From NCBI RefSeq assembly GCF_018603905.1, contig NZ_JAHFZZ010000044.1, forward strand, positions 1-41,048: a stretch of 41,048 nucleotides of DNA, written 5' to 3'. This DNA is from Nonomuraea sp. NEAU-A123 (GTDB lineage Bacteria; Actinomycetota; Actinomycetes; Streptosporangiales; Streptosporangiaceae). A program made the translations under genes and the position numbers. Positions 23,116-30,836 of the stretch are shown piece by piece. The notes under the pieces are model-generated. The model searched no databases. It was not told the DNA's origin and was given only the letters and a program-made list of their open reading frames with translations. Positions within the stretch are counted from its first letter, which is position 1, and each line of letters starts with the position of its first letter.

Positions 23116-23865
23116 ATGACGTTGCTGCTGGCCCACATCAGCGACCTGCACCTTGATGGCACCGACAGGGCGACCCAGCGCGCCACCCAGGTCATGGACT
23201 ACCTGCTGGCCCTGCCCCACCCGATCGACGCCCTGCTGGTCACCGGCGACATCGCCGATCACGGAGAGGAGGCCGAGTACGAGCAGGCAGCCCAGATCCT
23301 GGCCGCCCCCTTCCCCGTGCTCACCTGCCCCGGCAATCACGACGCCCGCCCCGCATATCGCAAGGCACTGCTGCGGCAGTCACCCGGGCCCGGACCCGTG
23401 AACCAGGTGCACCACATCGCCGGCACCGCCATCCTGATGTGCGACTCCACCATCCCCGGCCACGACGAGGGCCGCCTCGACTCCGAAACCCTCGCCTGGA
23501 TGCACGCCACTCTCGACGGGCTCGCCCCGGACGCGGCCGCGCTGATCGCCTTCCACCAACCGCCCGTCGAACTCCACCACCCGTTGCCCGACGCCGGGCG
23601 GCTGGAGTCGCCCGGCGACCTGGCCGCGCTGCTCGACACCCACCCGCAGGTCGTCGCCGTGCTCACCGGCCACGCTCACACCGCGGCCGCTTCCACCTTC
23701 GCCGGCCGCCCCTTGATCGTCGCACCGGCCGTCACCTGGACCCTGCGCCTGCCGTGGGAGGGCGACCAGCCCGCCGACCGCGAGCAACCGCCCGGCCTCG
23801 CCTTCCACATCCTGGACGACGACCACCGCCTGACCACCCACTACCGCGTCGTGCTCCAGGCATGA
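23116..23865 (+). CDS. calcineurin-like metallophosphoesterase (CpdA/Icc-type)
   Basis: 249 residues. The five family motifs are present in order: AHISDLHLDG, VTGDIADHG, CPGNHD, IAFHQPP and LTGHAHTAA. They build the two-metal site of cyclic-nucleotide phosphodiesterase-like enzymes of the CpdA/Icc group; the true substrate (cAMP or another phosphoester) cannot be read from sequence. ATG 23116 starts directly at the first beta strand, and GAGGGATC lies upstream. Its stop overlaps the lysE-type gene as ATGA, so the pair is coupled. Confidence 0.92.
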   Translation: MTLLLAHISDLHLDGTDRATQRATQVMDYLLALPHPIDALLVTGDIADHGEEAEYEQAAQILAAPFPVLTCPGNHDARPAYRKALLRQSPGPGPVNQVHHIAGTAILMCDSTIPGHDEGRLDSETLAWMHATLDGLAPDAAALIAFHQPPVELHHPLPDAGRLESPGDLAALLDTHPQVVAVLTGHAHTAAASTFAGRPLIVAPAVTWTLRLPWEGDQPADREQPPGLAFHILDDDHRLTTHYRVVLQA

Positions 23866-24479
23866 TTCACCCGTACGCGGTCGCCGCGTTCCTCCTGGCG
23901 GTCCTGCCCATCATCGCTACCCCGGGCGCCAGTTTGACCCTGCTGATTCAGCACGTCACAACCGACGGTCGCCGCCGGGCTCTCCCCGTCATCCTCGGTA
24001 CGGTCAGCGGCCTGTACGCCCACGCGACCCTGGCCGTCGCCGGTCTGTCGGCGCTGGTCATGCGCTCCAGCCAGGCCTTCACTGCCGTCAAACTCATCGG
24101 CGCGGTCTACCTCATAGGCCTAGGCCTGTGGACCTGGCGCTCCACCACCCTGCCCCCGCCTTCCACACTCACGGATCAGCCGAAACGGATCGGCTCCGTC
24201 TACACCCAAGCTCTGCTCGCGAACGTGCTCAATCCGAAGGCGGCTTCCATCTACCTGACCCTGGTCCCGCAGTTCATCCTGCCCGGGCGTCCCTTCGGCG
24301 GGCAGATCCTCACCCTGGCCACTGCCCATGCCCTGCTGATGGCGGTGTGGCTGCTGACCTGGACGGCGCTTATTCACCAAGGGGCGCACATCCTGCACCA
24401 GGCCCGCTTCAAGCGGGCAGCTGGCAGGGTGACGGCGGTGGTACTCGTCGCCCTCGGCTTCCGGGCCGCCACGACGTAA
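23862..24479 (+). CDS. LysE/RhtB-family amino-acid exporter
   Basis: 205 residues in six hydrophobic helices. The family signature is clear: TPGASLTLLIQHVTTDGRRRA (the usual PGP..... loop is PGA here), KLIGAVYLIGLGLWTWRS in helix 3 and ALLANVLNPKAASIYL at helix 4. Members export amino acids or related metabolites across the plasma membrane. Start ATG 23862 overlaps the phosphoesterase stop by four bases (ATGA). Confidence 0.92.
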   Translation: MIHPYAVAAFLLAVLPIIATPGASLTLLIQHVTTDGRRRALPVILGTVSGLYAHATLAVAGLSALVMRSSQAFTAVKLIGAVYLIGLGLWTWRSTTLPPPSTLTDQPKRIGSVYTQALLANVLNPKAASIYLTLVPQFILPGRPFGGQILTLATAHALLMAVWLLTWTALIHQGAHILHQARFKRAAGRVTAVVLVALGFRAATT

Positions 24480-24534
24480 GGGACGCACCTGTTGGCGGCG
24501 TCAGCGCAACCTCGTGTTGTGCTCGGCTGATCCC

Positions 24535-24616
24535 GGGAAACGATCTTTCTCATTTCAGGAAGCGATCTTCTCAACCCCTCCATTACTCCAGGCCAGACCT
24601 ACTCGTGAACGCCCCA
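24535..24616 (+). repeat. 82-bp IS21-like end, copy C
   Basis: GGGAAACGATC (24535-24545), 11-base spacer, AGGAAGCGATC (24557-24567), 35 bases, TCGTGAACGCCCCA (24603-24616). It lies between the LysE gene and the TetR gene. Confidence 0.7.
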
Positions 24617-24756
24617 ACACCCTGTTTGCCCTCGGATCAGATCGGTGAGGAAGCCATCGAGGTGCCGGGCGGGCGAGTGCGCGCGGCCGAGCCGCTCGAT
24701 GTGGTGGCCCGAGGAAGAGATATCGAGCAAGGCCGCCGCATAGATGCGAGGCACGC

Positions 24757-24812
24757 ATCTTTGCGTGGCTCGTATCTTTGCGTGGCTCGCAAATTTGTGT
24801 AGAGTATTCGCA
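24757..24812 (+). promoter_or_regulatory. TetR-gene promoter with tandem 17-bp repeat
   Basis: ATCTTTGCGTGGCTCGT (24757-24773) is followed directly by ATCTTTGCGTGGCTCGC (24774-24790), 16 of 17 bases alike. TTGCGT (24778-24783), 16 bases, TAGAGT (24800-24805) form a promoter whose start point would be the ATG itself (24812), and no ribosome site is visible. The repeat overlaps the -35, a fit for autorepression. Confidence 0.55.
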
Positions 24813-25414
24813 TGGGGCTGAGAGAGCGCAAGAAGGAAGAAACCCGGATTGCGCTGAGCTGGGCGGCGATCAAGCTGACCGTCGAGCGTGGCTTCGACAA
24901 CGTCAAGGTGGAGGACATCGCCGCCGAGGCGGGTGTCTCGCACCGCACGTTCAACAACTACTTCTCCAGCAAGGGGGAGGCGATCGCGGCCAGGCACTTC
25001 GACCGAGCGGTGCAGATCGCAGACGAGCTGAGGTCCAGGCCGGACGGTGAACCCCTGTGGGAGGCCATCACTAACGCCGTGTTCGCCCGGTTCGCGCTTG
25101 GCATGCAAGAGGCCGAGCGTCCGGCCGACGAGCGCTGGATCGCCGGTGTCAAGCTGATGAGCCAGCACCCGGAGCACCAGGGCGAGTTCCTCAAGGCCCA
25201 CACGGCCGCGCAGGAAGCGCTGGCCGCGGCGGTCGCCGAGCGCACCGGCACCAATGCCGATCGAGATCTGTATCCGCACCTGGTCGCCGGGACGGTCGGC
25301 GCCGCCATACTCGCGGCCATCAATCTGTGGCTCCACGGCGATGCGCCGGCACCGTTCGAGGAACTGCTGCGCGACGCCCTCGGTCAGGTCGCCGCCGGCC
25401 TGCCCACGCCCTGA
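24812..25414 (+). CDS. TetR-family transcriptional repressor
   Basis: 200 residues. The N-terminal three-helix DNA-binding unit (about 8-56) reads ALSWAAIKLTVERGFDNVKV, EDIAAEAGVSHRTFNNYFSS and KGEA, the typical TetR pattern with a Phe-Asn-Asn-Tyr recognition helix. The ligand domain (about 60-200) is generic, so no ligand can be named. The gene precedes an FAD monooxygenase on the same strand by 82 bp; repressor plus monooxygenase pairs often answer to the aromatic compound that the enzyme oxidises. Confidence 0.9.
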   Translation: MGLRERKKEETRIALSWAAIKLTVERGFDNVKVEDIAAEAGVSHRTFNNYFSSKGEAIAARHFDRAVQIADELRSRPDGEPLWEAITNAVFARFALGMQEAERPADERWIAGVKLMSQHPEHQGEFLKAHTAAQEALAAAVAERTGTNADRDLYPHLVAGTVGAAILAAINLWLHGDAPAPFEELLRDALGQVAAGLPTP

Positions 25415-25432
25415 CCCTCCCAGACCTCTCCC

Positions 25433-25450
25433 ATCTTCCCTATAGAAGAT
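25433..25450. promoter_or_regulatory. inverted repeat around a -10-like element before the monooxygenase
   Basis: ATCTTC (25433-25438), CCTATA, GAAGAT (25445-25450): perfect 6-bp arms with TATAGA (25441-25446) overlapping the right arm. The half-site ATCTT also begins each unit of the tandem repeat before the TetR gene, so it may be the operator of the same repressor. Confidence 0.45.
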
Positions 25451-25496
25451 CAGCCGGCCTGCCGCCGGTCGATCCGTCATGCCCGGAAGGACTATC

Positions 25497-26993
25497 ATGA
25501 TCGCCGATATCGTCATAGCCGGAGCCGGGCCCAACGGCCTGATGCTGGCCTGCGAGCTGAGCCTGGCCGGAATCCGCCCCCTGGTCCTGGAGCGCCTGCC
25601 GGAGCGTACCCAGGACAACCGCGCCAACGGCCTGGTCGGCCAGGTGGTACGGATGTTAGACCGGCGAGGCCTGTACGAGCGGCTCGCTGGTAGCCAGGAC
25701 CCACCGCGGCCCGCTCACGGGTTCGTCTTCGGCGCGCTGCCCATCGACCTGAGTGTGCTGGACGACAACCGCTTCTACATCCTCCAGGTTCCGCAGCGCA
25801 GGATCGAGCAGATGCTGGAGGAACGGGCCGTCGAACTCGCCGTCGAGATCCGGCGCGGCCACGAGCTCACCGGATTCACCCAGGACGCGGATGGCGTGAC
25901 CCTCCAGGTCAGCGGGCCGGCCGGGCCGTACACGATCGAAACGCGCTACCTGATCGGTGCCGACGGCGGGCACAGCATCGTACGCAAGCTGGCCGGGATC
26001 GCCTTCCCCGGCGTGACGACCGACGACACGATCGCGCGCACCGCGCACGCCGTCGTGCCGGCCGAGTTCGTCGATCCGGCCACCGGCGGCCTCGACATTC
26101 CCGGGTACGGACCCATCCCGCGGTTCCTGCACCACCGGACCGAGCGCGGGTTGTTCGTGTATGCGCCCCTGCCGGGCGCCCCCGCACCGTTGATCTCCAC
26201 CACGGAGTGGAACGGACAGGACGCCGAGGGGCCGCTCACGTTCGCGGAACTACAGGCCAGCGCCCACCGCGTGCTCGGTGTGAACATCGCTTTCGGCCCG
26301 CCCGACGGCCAAGGGCCGCACTTGATGCGCAAGCTCAACGGCGGCAACACCCGCCTGGCCGAGCGTTTCCGAGACGGCCGGGTGCTGCTGGTCGGCGATG
26401 CCGCTCACGTGCACTCGGCGATCGGCGGGCCTGGGCTCAACCTCGGCCTCCAGGACGCGGTCAACCTTGGCTGGAAACTCGCGGCCGAAGCGCGCGGCAC
26501 GGCCCCCGCCGGTCTCCTCGACACCTACGAGTCCGAACGACGCCCGGTCGCTGAGCGGGTGGTGATGTCCTCGCGCGCCCAATCCGCACTGATCGCCCCT
26601 GGCAGCGAGGTCACCGGCCTGCGCGCGCTGTTCTCCGAACTGCTCGGCGACCCGCGCAACGTCCGCCGTATCGCCGACCTGATATCGGGCGCCGACATCC
26701 GCTACGAGGTGGGCAGCGACCATCCGCTGGCCGGTCGGTGGGCTCCCGACCTGGACCTCAAAGACGGTGTCCGGCTCGCCGAGCTGACGAGGGACGGCCG
26801 CCCGCACCTGATCGACTTCACTGGCGACGACTGGGGATACCCCGCAACCGCGGGGCTGCCCGGCTCCGCCGTACCGTGCACGGCGCTGCTGCTGCGGCCC
26901 GACGGATACGTGGCATGGGCCACCGACGTCCCGCAGCCGGACACGGCGTCCCGCGCATCGCTCCGGGCGGCGATCCAACGCTGGCTGGGATGA
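25497..26993 (+). CDS. class A FAD-dependent aromatic monooxygenase
   Basis: 498 residues. FAD motifs of group A flavoprotein hydroxylases: GxGxxG-type IAGAGPNGLMLACELSLAG at residues 7-25, the DG motif YLIGADGGHSIVRKLAG and the GD motif GRVLLVGDAAHVHSAIGGPG. A thioredoxin-like C-terminal part (about 385-498) completes the aromatic polyketide hydroxylase/rifampicin-monooxygenase layout. It should hydroxylate a phenolic substrate with NAD(P)H and O2; drug inactivation or catabolism are both possible. ATG 25497 is chosen over 25479 because GGAAGG lies six bases before it. Confidence 0.92.
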   Translation: MIADIVIAGAGPNGLMLACELSLAGIRPLVLERLPERTQDNRANGLVGQVVRMLDRRGLYERLAGSQDPPRPAHGFVFGALPIDLSVLDDNRFYILQVPQRRIEQMLEERAVELAVEIRRGHELTGFTQDADGVTLQVSGPAGPYTIETRYLIGADGGHSIVRKLAGIAFPGVTTDDTIARTAHAVVPAEFVDPATGGLDIPGYGPIPRFLHHRTERGLFVYAPLPGAPAPLISTTEWNGQDAEGPLTFAELQASAHRVLGVNIAFGPPDGQGPHLMRKLNGGNTRLAERFRDGRVLLVGDAAHVHSAIGGPGLNLGLQDAVNLGWKLAAEARGTAPAGLLDTYESERRPVAERVVMSSRAQSALIAPGSEVTGLRALFSELLGDPRNVRRIADLISGADIRYEVGSDHPLAGRWAPDLDLKDGVRLAELTRDGRPHLIDFTGDDWGYPATAGLPGSAVPCTALLLRPDGYVAWATDVPQPDTASRASLRAAIQRWLG

Positions 26994-27100
26994 CTGGATA
27001 GGTGGACCTCGTCCTAGTGAGCACCTGGGCTGGGCTTTTGCGGGCCTGACAGGGGATCCGGCAAGGTCCGAGTTCAAAACGGCTCTGGGGCGTTGCGGAG

Positions 27101-27601
27101 TCATCCGACGTCGGGCAGGCAGTGTGTCTGTCCCATGGCGGCGGCGTCGAGGCGCTCGAACGGGCCTGGACCGTCGTGCGGCTTCGGCGGGGCGCCGAGG
27201 TGGCGGACGCGAAGCTCGTCCATGAGCTCCTCGATGAACGCCGGACCCTCATCGCGCATGAGCTGCTGTCGGCTCCGGAGCTCGTCGCTGCCCGGGCGCC
27301 AGTCGAGGCCCCAGTTGCCGAGGGCGTAGATGATCGGAAGAGTCTGGATACCGGCTTCAGTGAGGCTGTAGCGAGCGCGCTGCCCCCGCGCGGCGGTGCC
27401 GCGGGTGAGGATCCCTGCGTCGACGAGCCGCACGAGGCGGTCGGCGAGGATGTTCGAAGCGATGCCCTCGATCGACCCGGTGAGCAGGGCCCGAAAGTAG
27501 CGGCGGTCGCCGAAGATGACGTCGCGCAGCACGAGCAACGACCAGCGATCTCCGAGCACCTCGACGGCGGCGTTGATCGGACATCCGGACCGTGGTTCCA
27601 C
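27101..27601 (-). CDS. HxlR-family winged-helix regulator
   Basis: 166 residues. The hallmark CPINAAVEVLGDRWSLLVLR opens the domain with the redox-capable Cys of the family (residue 7), followed by GIASNILADRLVRLVDAGIL and the wing RARYSLTEAGIQTLPIIYAL. GTG 27601 is used because AAGGAGG lies just upstream; the frame is open to 27631 without a ribosome site. It is divergent from the reductase-MBL pair. HxlR regulators often respond to electrophiles through the Cys. Confidence 0.92.
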   Translation of the reverse strand: MEPRSGCPINAAVEVLGDRWSLLVLRDVIFGDRRYFRALLTGSIEGIASNILADRLVRLVDAGILTRGTAARGQRARYSLTEAGIQTLPIIYALGNWGLDWRPGSDELRSRQQLMRDEGPAFIEELMDELRVRHLGAPPKPHDGPGPFERLDAAAMGQTHCLPDVG

Positions 27602-27610
27602 GATTCCTCC

Positions 27611-27653
27611 TTGACAGGTATTTCGCCCCACTTATAGTAGTTGCAGATTGCAA
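27611..27653 (+). promoter_or_regulatory. strong promoter and palindrome before the RibD_C-domain gene
   Basis: TTGACA (27611-27616), 16 bases, TATAGT (27633-27638) is close to the housekeeping consensus. The palindrome TTGCA-GAT-TGCAA (27641-27653) lies at the predicted start point and is a likely HxlR operator. Confidence 0.7.
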
Positions 27654-27670
27654 TCACTTGGGAAGAGGAG

Positions 27671-28270
27671 ATGATGGGCCGCTTCGTCTATTCGATGCAG
27701 GTGTCCCTCGACCTGCGGATCGAGCAAGTTCCGGGGGACAACGGTGCTGGCGAGTGGCTGCGCATCGACGAGGAACTGCACCGCGAGGCCAATGCGCAGA
27801 CGCGGGCGCTCGCGCTCATGGTCCAGGGCCGGGTCTACTACGAGGTCATGGAGGAGTACTGGCCACGGGCGCGCGAGGACGCGTCGCTGCCGGACTACAT
27901 GCGTGAGTACGGCGAGATCTGGACCGCCAAGCCCAAGGTGCTTGTCTCTCGCACCCGCCGCAGCGCCGATCACAACACCCGGATCATCGGCGGAGACGAC
28001 GCGATCGAGCAACTCGCCGCCCTGCGGGCCGGGACCGATGGCAGCATCAGTGTGGGCGGCGCGGCGCTCGCCACGCAGCTGCTCCGGGCGGGGCTGCTCG
28101 ACGAGCTGCTGCTCTTCACCCATCCCGCGATCCTCGGCTTCGGCAGGCCGCTGTTCGACGACTACGACGTGCCGATCGAGCTCGACCTGCTCGAGCAGCG
28201 ATCGTTCGAGCAGGGCGTCACGATGCATCGCTACGCCATCCGGGACGCAAAGGAGGCGTGCCCGTGCTGA
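27671..28270 (+). CDS. RibD_C/dihydrofolate-reductase-like NADPH reductase
   Basis: 199 residues of the RibD C-terminal fold: FVYSMQVSLDLRIE at the N-terminus, the VQGRVYYEVMEEYWPRA helix, KVLVSRTRR, DGSISVGGAALATQLLRAGL and DELLLFTHPAILGFGRPLFD. Stand-alone members resemble YyaP/YwjB and reduce unknown pterin- or pyrimidine-like substrates with NADPH; riboflavin synthesis is unlikely as no deaminase domain or rib genes are present. The two ATGs 27671 and 27674 follow GGAAGAGGAG and cannot be told apart. The stop overlaps the MBL gene by 7 bp. Confidence 0.85.
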   Translation: MMGRFVYSMQVSLDLRIEQVPGDNGAGEWLRIDEELHREANAQTRALALMVQGRVYYEVMEEYWPRAREDASLPDYMREYGEIWTAKPKVLVSRTRRSADHNTRIIGGDDAIEQLAALRAGTDGSISVGGAALATQLLRAGLLDELLLFTHPAILGFGRPLFDDYDVPIELDLLEQRSFEQGVTMHRYAIRDAKEACPC

Positions 28271-29100
28271 GGCAGGTCGCGGAGGGTGTACTGGTCCACG
28301 AGAGCGAGTTCGTGCAGAGCAACGCCGTTGTGGTGCAGGGCTGGGCCGGTGTGTTGCTCATCGACCCCGGGGTGACCGGCTCCGAGATCGACTGCCTTGC
28401 GAACGACCTTCGCGAGTTGGGTCAGCCCGTTGTGGCAGGGTTTTCCACGCATCCGGATTGGGATCACCTGCTCTGGCACGCCCGGCTCGGCGAGGCGCCC
28501 CGTTACGGCACGGCGCGCTGCGCGGCCACTGTCCGAGATCAGCTGTCGGACGCAGGTGCGAAGGCCCGCATCGCCGCCCACCTGCTCGAGACGGAAATCG
28601 CCGGGCAGGTACCACTGGACCTGTTCGGCCTCATCACCGGCCTGCCCGCCGAAACTGCGCAGATCCCTTGGGACGGCCGTCAAGTCCGGATCATCGAGCA
28701 TCAAGCGCATGCACCGGGCCATGCGGCGCTGTTGATCGAAGAACGCGGGGTTCTCGTCGCCGGCGACATGCTCTCTGATGTCTTGGTTCCGATGCTCGAC
28801 TTGGACGGCACCGCTGACCCGATCGAGGACTACCTCGCAGCGCTGCGGCTGCTTGAGGAGGTGGCGGGCGAGGTCGATGTCCTCGTCCCGGGTCACGGGT
28901 CAGTCGGCGGAGCTGATCAGGTACGCGCGCGGATCGAGCTGGATCGGGCGTACGTGCTCGCCTTGCGTGACGGCCGGGATCCCAGTGACCCGCGGGTCGG
29001 CCAATCGGCTAAGCCCGGCTGGGAATGGGTGAGCTACGTGCACACAGGGCAACTGCAACGCCTCGCCCAAAGAAGCGAGCGCGACGGGACGCCCCGCTAG
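28264..29100 (+). CDS. metallo-beta-lactamase-fold hydrolase with altered metal motif
   Basis: 278 residues. The MBL fold is evident from NAVVVQGWAGVLLIDPGVTG, STHPDWDHLLWHARLG, HAPGHAALLIEERGVLVAGD and LVPGHGSVGG. The first metal motif reads H-P-D-W-D-H where HxHxDH is usual, so the second histidine ligand is an Asp; the later His, Asp and His are kept. The GTG at 28264 has AGGAGG seven bases upstream, while GTG 28258 lies too close to it. It is coupled to the upstream reductase gene. It could be a hydrolase with a single-metal or mixed site, or a lactonase-like enzyme. Confidence 0.85.
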   Translation: MLRQVAEGVLVHESEFVQSNAVVVQGWAGVLLIDPGVTGSEIDCLANDLRELGQPVVAGFSTHPDWDHLLWHARLGEAPRYGTARCAATVRDQLSDAGAKARIAAHLLETEIAGQVPLDLFGLITGLPAETAQIPWDGRQVRIIEHQAHAPGHAALLIEERGVLVAGDMLSDVLVPMLDLDGTADPIEDYLAALRLLEEVAGEVDVLVPGHGSVGGADQVRARIELDRAYVLALRDGRDPSDPRVGQSAKPGWEWVSYVHTGQLQRLAQRSERDGTPR

Positions 29101-29305
29101 CGATCGGTGTGCGACACAGCCAGTACGCGCGGGTCGCTGGTCGGGATCTGGGGCAGTGGCACGACGTTCTCTATGGCCCGCACCATGAGGATGGGCGTCG
29201 GCGGCCTCGCCGAGCCCCGCTCGGCCGCCCCCAGCGCGGACCTGCAACTGAGTAATCGGGTGTCGGTAAGACATCGTGCAAGCTGGTACAAGTGCTGATC
29301 CGGAT

Positions 29306-29343
29306 TTGACCCTAACGTTGCGTCAGGCACCACGATGAACGCA
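29306..29343 (+). promoter_or_regulatory. MerR-type promoter with 19-bp spacer before the VOC gene
   Basis: TTGACC (29306-29311), 19 bases, CACGAT (29331-29336). The dyad CCTAACGTTGCGTCAGG (29311-29327; arms CCTnACG/CGTnAGG) fills the overlong spacer, the hallmark of MerR-activated promoters. The start point would fall at the ATG 29343 (leaderless). Confidence 0.7.
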
Positions 29344-29849
29344 TGACTGACTACTATGAGGCATTCGATATCAGCCCTGTCCCTCCGCCCGGGCCCGATG
29401 CGACGCCACCTGAGATTTACCGGGGCATCTACGGCATGCCGATGTTCGTCACCGTGCCGACGCCGGACCTGGCCGCATCCGTGAATTTCTGGACCCGCGG
29501 GCTCGGTTTCATCGACCTGTTCACGGTCCCGGGCCAGGTCACGCACCTTCGACGGTGGGCATTCCAAGACGCTCTGCTCGTCCCGACCGGCGCCCTGCCG
29601 GCCCCTTCAACGGTGAGCATCGGCTTCAGTTGCGTGCTGAGCCAGGTCGACGAGATCGCGCAGGCGTGCACCGCGCTGGTGCCCGGATGCACGACGGGAC
29701 CGCGACAGACTCCGTGGAACACCGTAGAACTGGAAGTCATCACGCCGGAGAACGCTCGCGTGATCATGACTGCGGCCCGTCCCCTCGACCACGACAGCGC
29801 CGAGGCACGCTACCTCGAAGCAAGCGGCTTCACACTCCCTAAGGGGTGA
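29343..29849 (+). CDS. VOC (glyoxalase/bleomycin-resistance-like) family protein
   Basis: 168 residues. The bab-bbb repeats are seen from FVTVPTPDLAASVNFWTRGLG to VIMTAARPL, with LGFIDLF and LRRWAFQDALLVPTG in the first unit and IGFSCVLSQVDEIAQAC opening the second. The classical metal-ligand pattern is weak; a Glu in VELEVITPENARV sits where a ligand would lie. Such proteins either bind a toxic compound or act on it. The unusual 30-residue Pro-rich start (ISPVPPPGPDATPPE) precedes the fold. Its stop overlaps the MerR gene as GTGA and a MerR-type promoter drives the pair. Confidence 0.85.
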   Translation: MTDYYEAFDISPVPPPGPDATPPEIYRGIYGMPMFVTVPTPDLAASVNFWTRGLGFIDLFTVPGQVTHLRRWAFQDALLVPTGALPAPSTVSIGFSCVLSQVDEIAQACTALVPGCTTGPRQTPWNTVELEVITPENARVIMTAARPLDHDSAEARYLEASGFTLPKG

Positions 29850-30706
29850 AACCGCGTAGGTCAGACGCGCATGTCAGACTCGACGGCGTGACCAACCCCG
29901 CGATGGACGATGCCGCGGGACCCGGCGGGCTGACCGTCGGGGCCGCGGCATCGCACGTGGAAGTCACCGTCCGCACCCTCCACCATTGGGACGCGATCGG
30001 GCTCGTCCGCCCGTCCGGGCGAACCACCGGCGGTTACCGGCTCTACTCCGCGGCCGACGTCGCACGCATCCACCGGGTGCTCATCTACCGCGAGCTCGGT
30101 CTGTCGCTCGACGACATCGGTGAACTTCTCGATGCTCCGACGGTCGATATGACCGTGCCGCTGAGACAACAGCGCGTCCAACTCCTCGATCGCATCTCCC
30201 GCTTGCGGGAAATGGTCGAGGCGGTCGATCGCATGATCGAAGCCGCAAACGCCGGCATCCTGCTCTCCGCGGAGGAACAAGTCGCGATCTTTGGGCAGCG
30301 CTGGAAGCCGTCACTGGCCGCGGGCGCACGTGACCGGTGGGGCGACACAGCTCAATGGGCACAGTACGCCGAGCGTGCCGCGGGCATGACCCCCGAGGAC
30401 TGGCAGCATATCGCCGACAACATCGCAACGCTCGAGCACGACCTGGCAGCAGCCAAGCGCGCCGGCGTCAGGCCAGGCAGTGCCGAAGCCAACGCTCTGG
30501 CGGAACGACACAGGGCCTCCATTGACGCGTACTTCGACTGCACCCTTTCGATGCAGGTCTGCTTGGGAAGGAAGTACGCCGCCGATCCTGGCTTCACGGC
30601 CTACTACGACGCGATCGAGCCAGGCCTGGCCAGCTGGCTCCGTGACATCATCGACGCCAACGCCCGCGATCGAGGCATCGACCCGGATTCTGCGACTTGG
30701 ACCTGA
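29846..30706 (+). CDS. MerR-family regulator with TipAS-like ligand domain
   Basis: 286 residues. The MerR DNA-binding unit (about 29-97) reads LTVGAAASHVEVTVRTLHHW, IGLVRPSGRTTGGYRLYSAA and LGLSLDDIGELLD, followed by the dimer coiled coil (about 105-133) and a C-terminal all-helical domain (about 150-275; AQYAERAAGMTPEDWQHIAD, then AERHRASIDAYFDCTLSMQV) typical of TipAS antibiotic-recognition domains. TipA-type regulators are activated when thiopeptides or other amphiphiles bind this domain. The GTG overlaps the VOC stop (GTGA); GTG 29888 or ATG 29903 would give a shorter N-terminus nearer the domain start. It should control the promoter at 29306-29343. Confidence 0.9.
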   Translation: MKPRRSDAHVRLDGVTNPAMDDAAGPGGLTVGAAASHVEVTVRTLHHWDAIGLVRPSGRTTGGYRLYSAADVARIHRVLIYRELGLSLDDIGELLDAPTVDMTVPLRQQRVQLLDRISRLREMVEAVDRMIEAANAGILLSAEEQVAIFGQRWKPSLAAGARDRWGDTAQWAQYAERAAGMTPEDWQHIADNIATLEHDLAAAKRAGVRPGSAEANALAERHRASIDAYFDCTLSMQVCLGRKYAADPGFTAYYDAIEPGLASWLRDIIDANARDRGIDPDSATWT

Positions 30707-30836
30707 CGCACTCGCGCCCACGAGCCGTCTCGCAAGGGAGGTGCACGGGATCTACCTCGGTAGCATGCCGTGAAGACGGGCGGGCTGGTCAGTCAGGTCA
30801 GCGGCTGATGGGGAACGCGGGCGCCAGATGTGCAGG

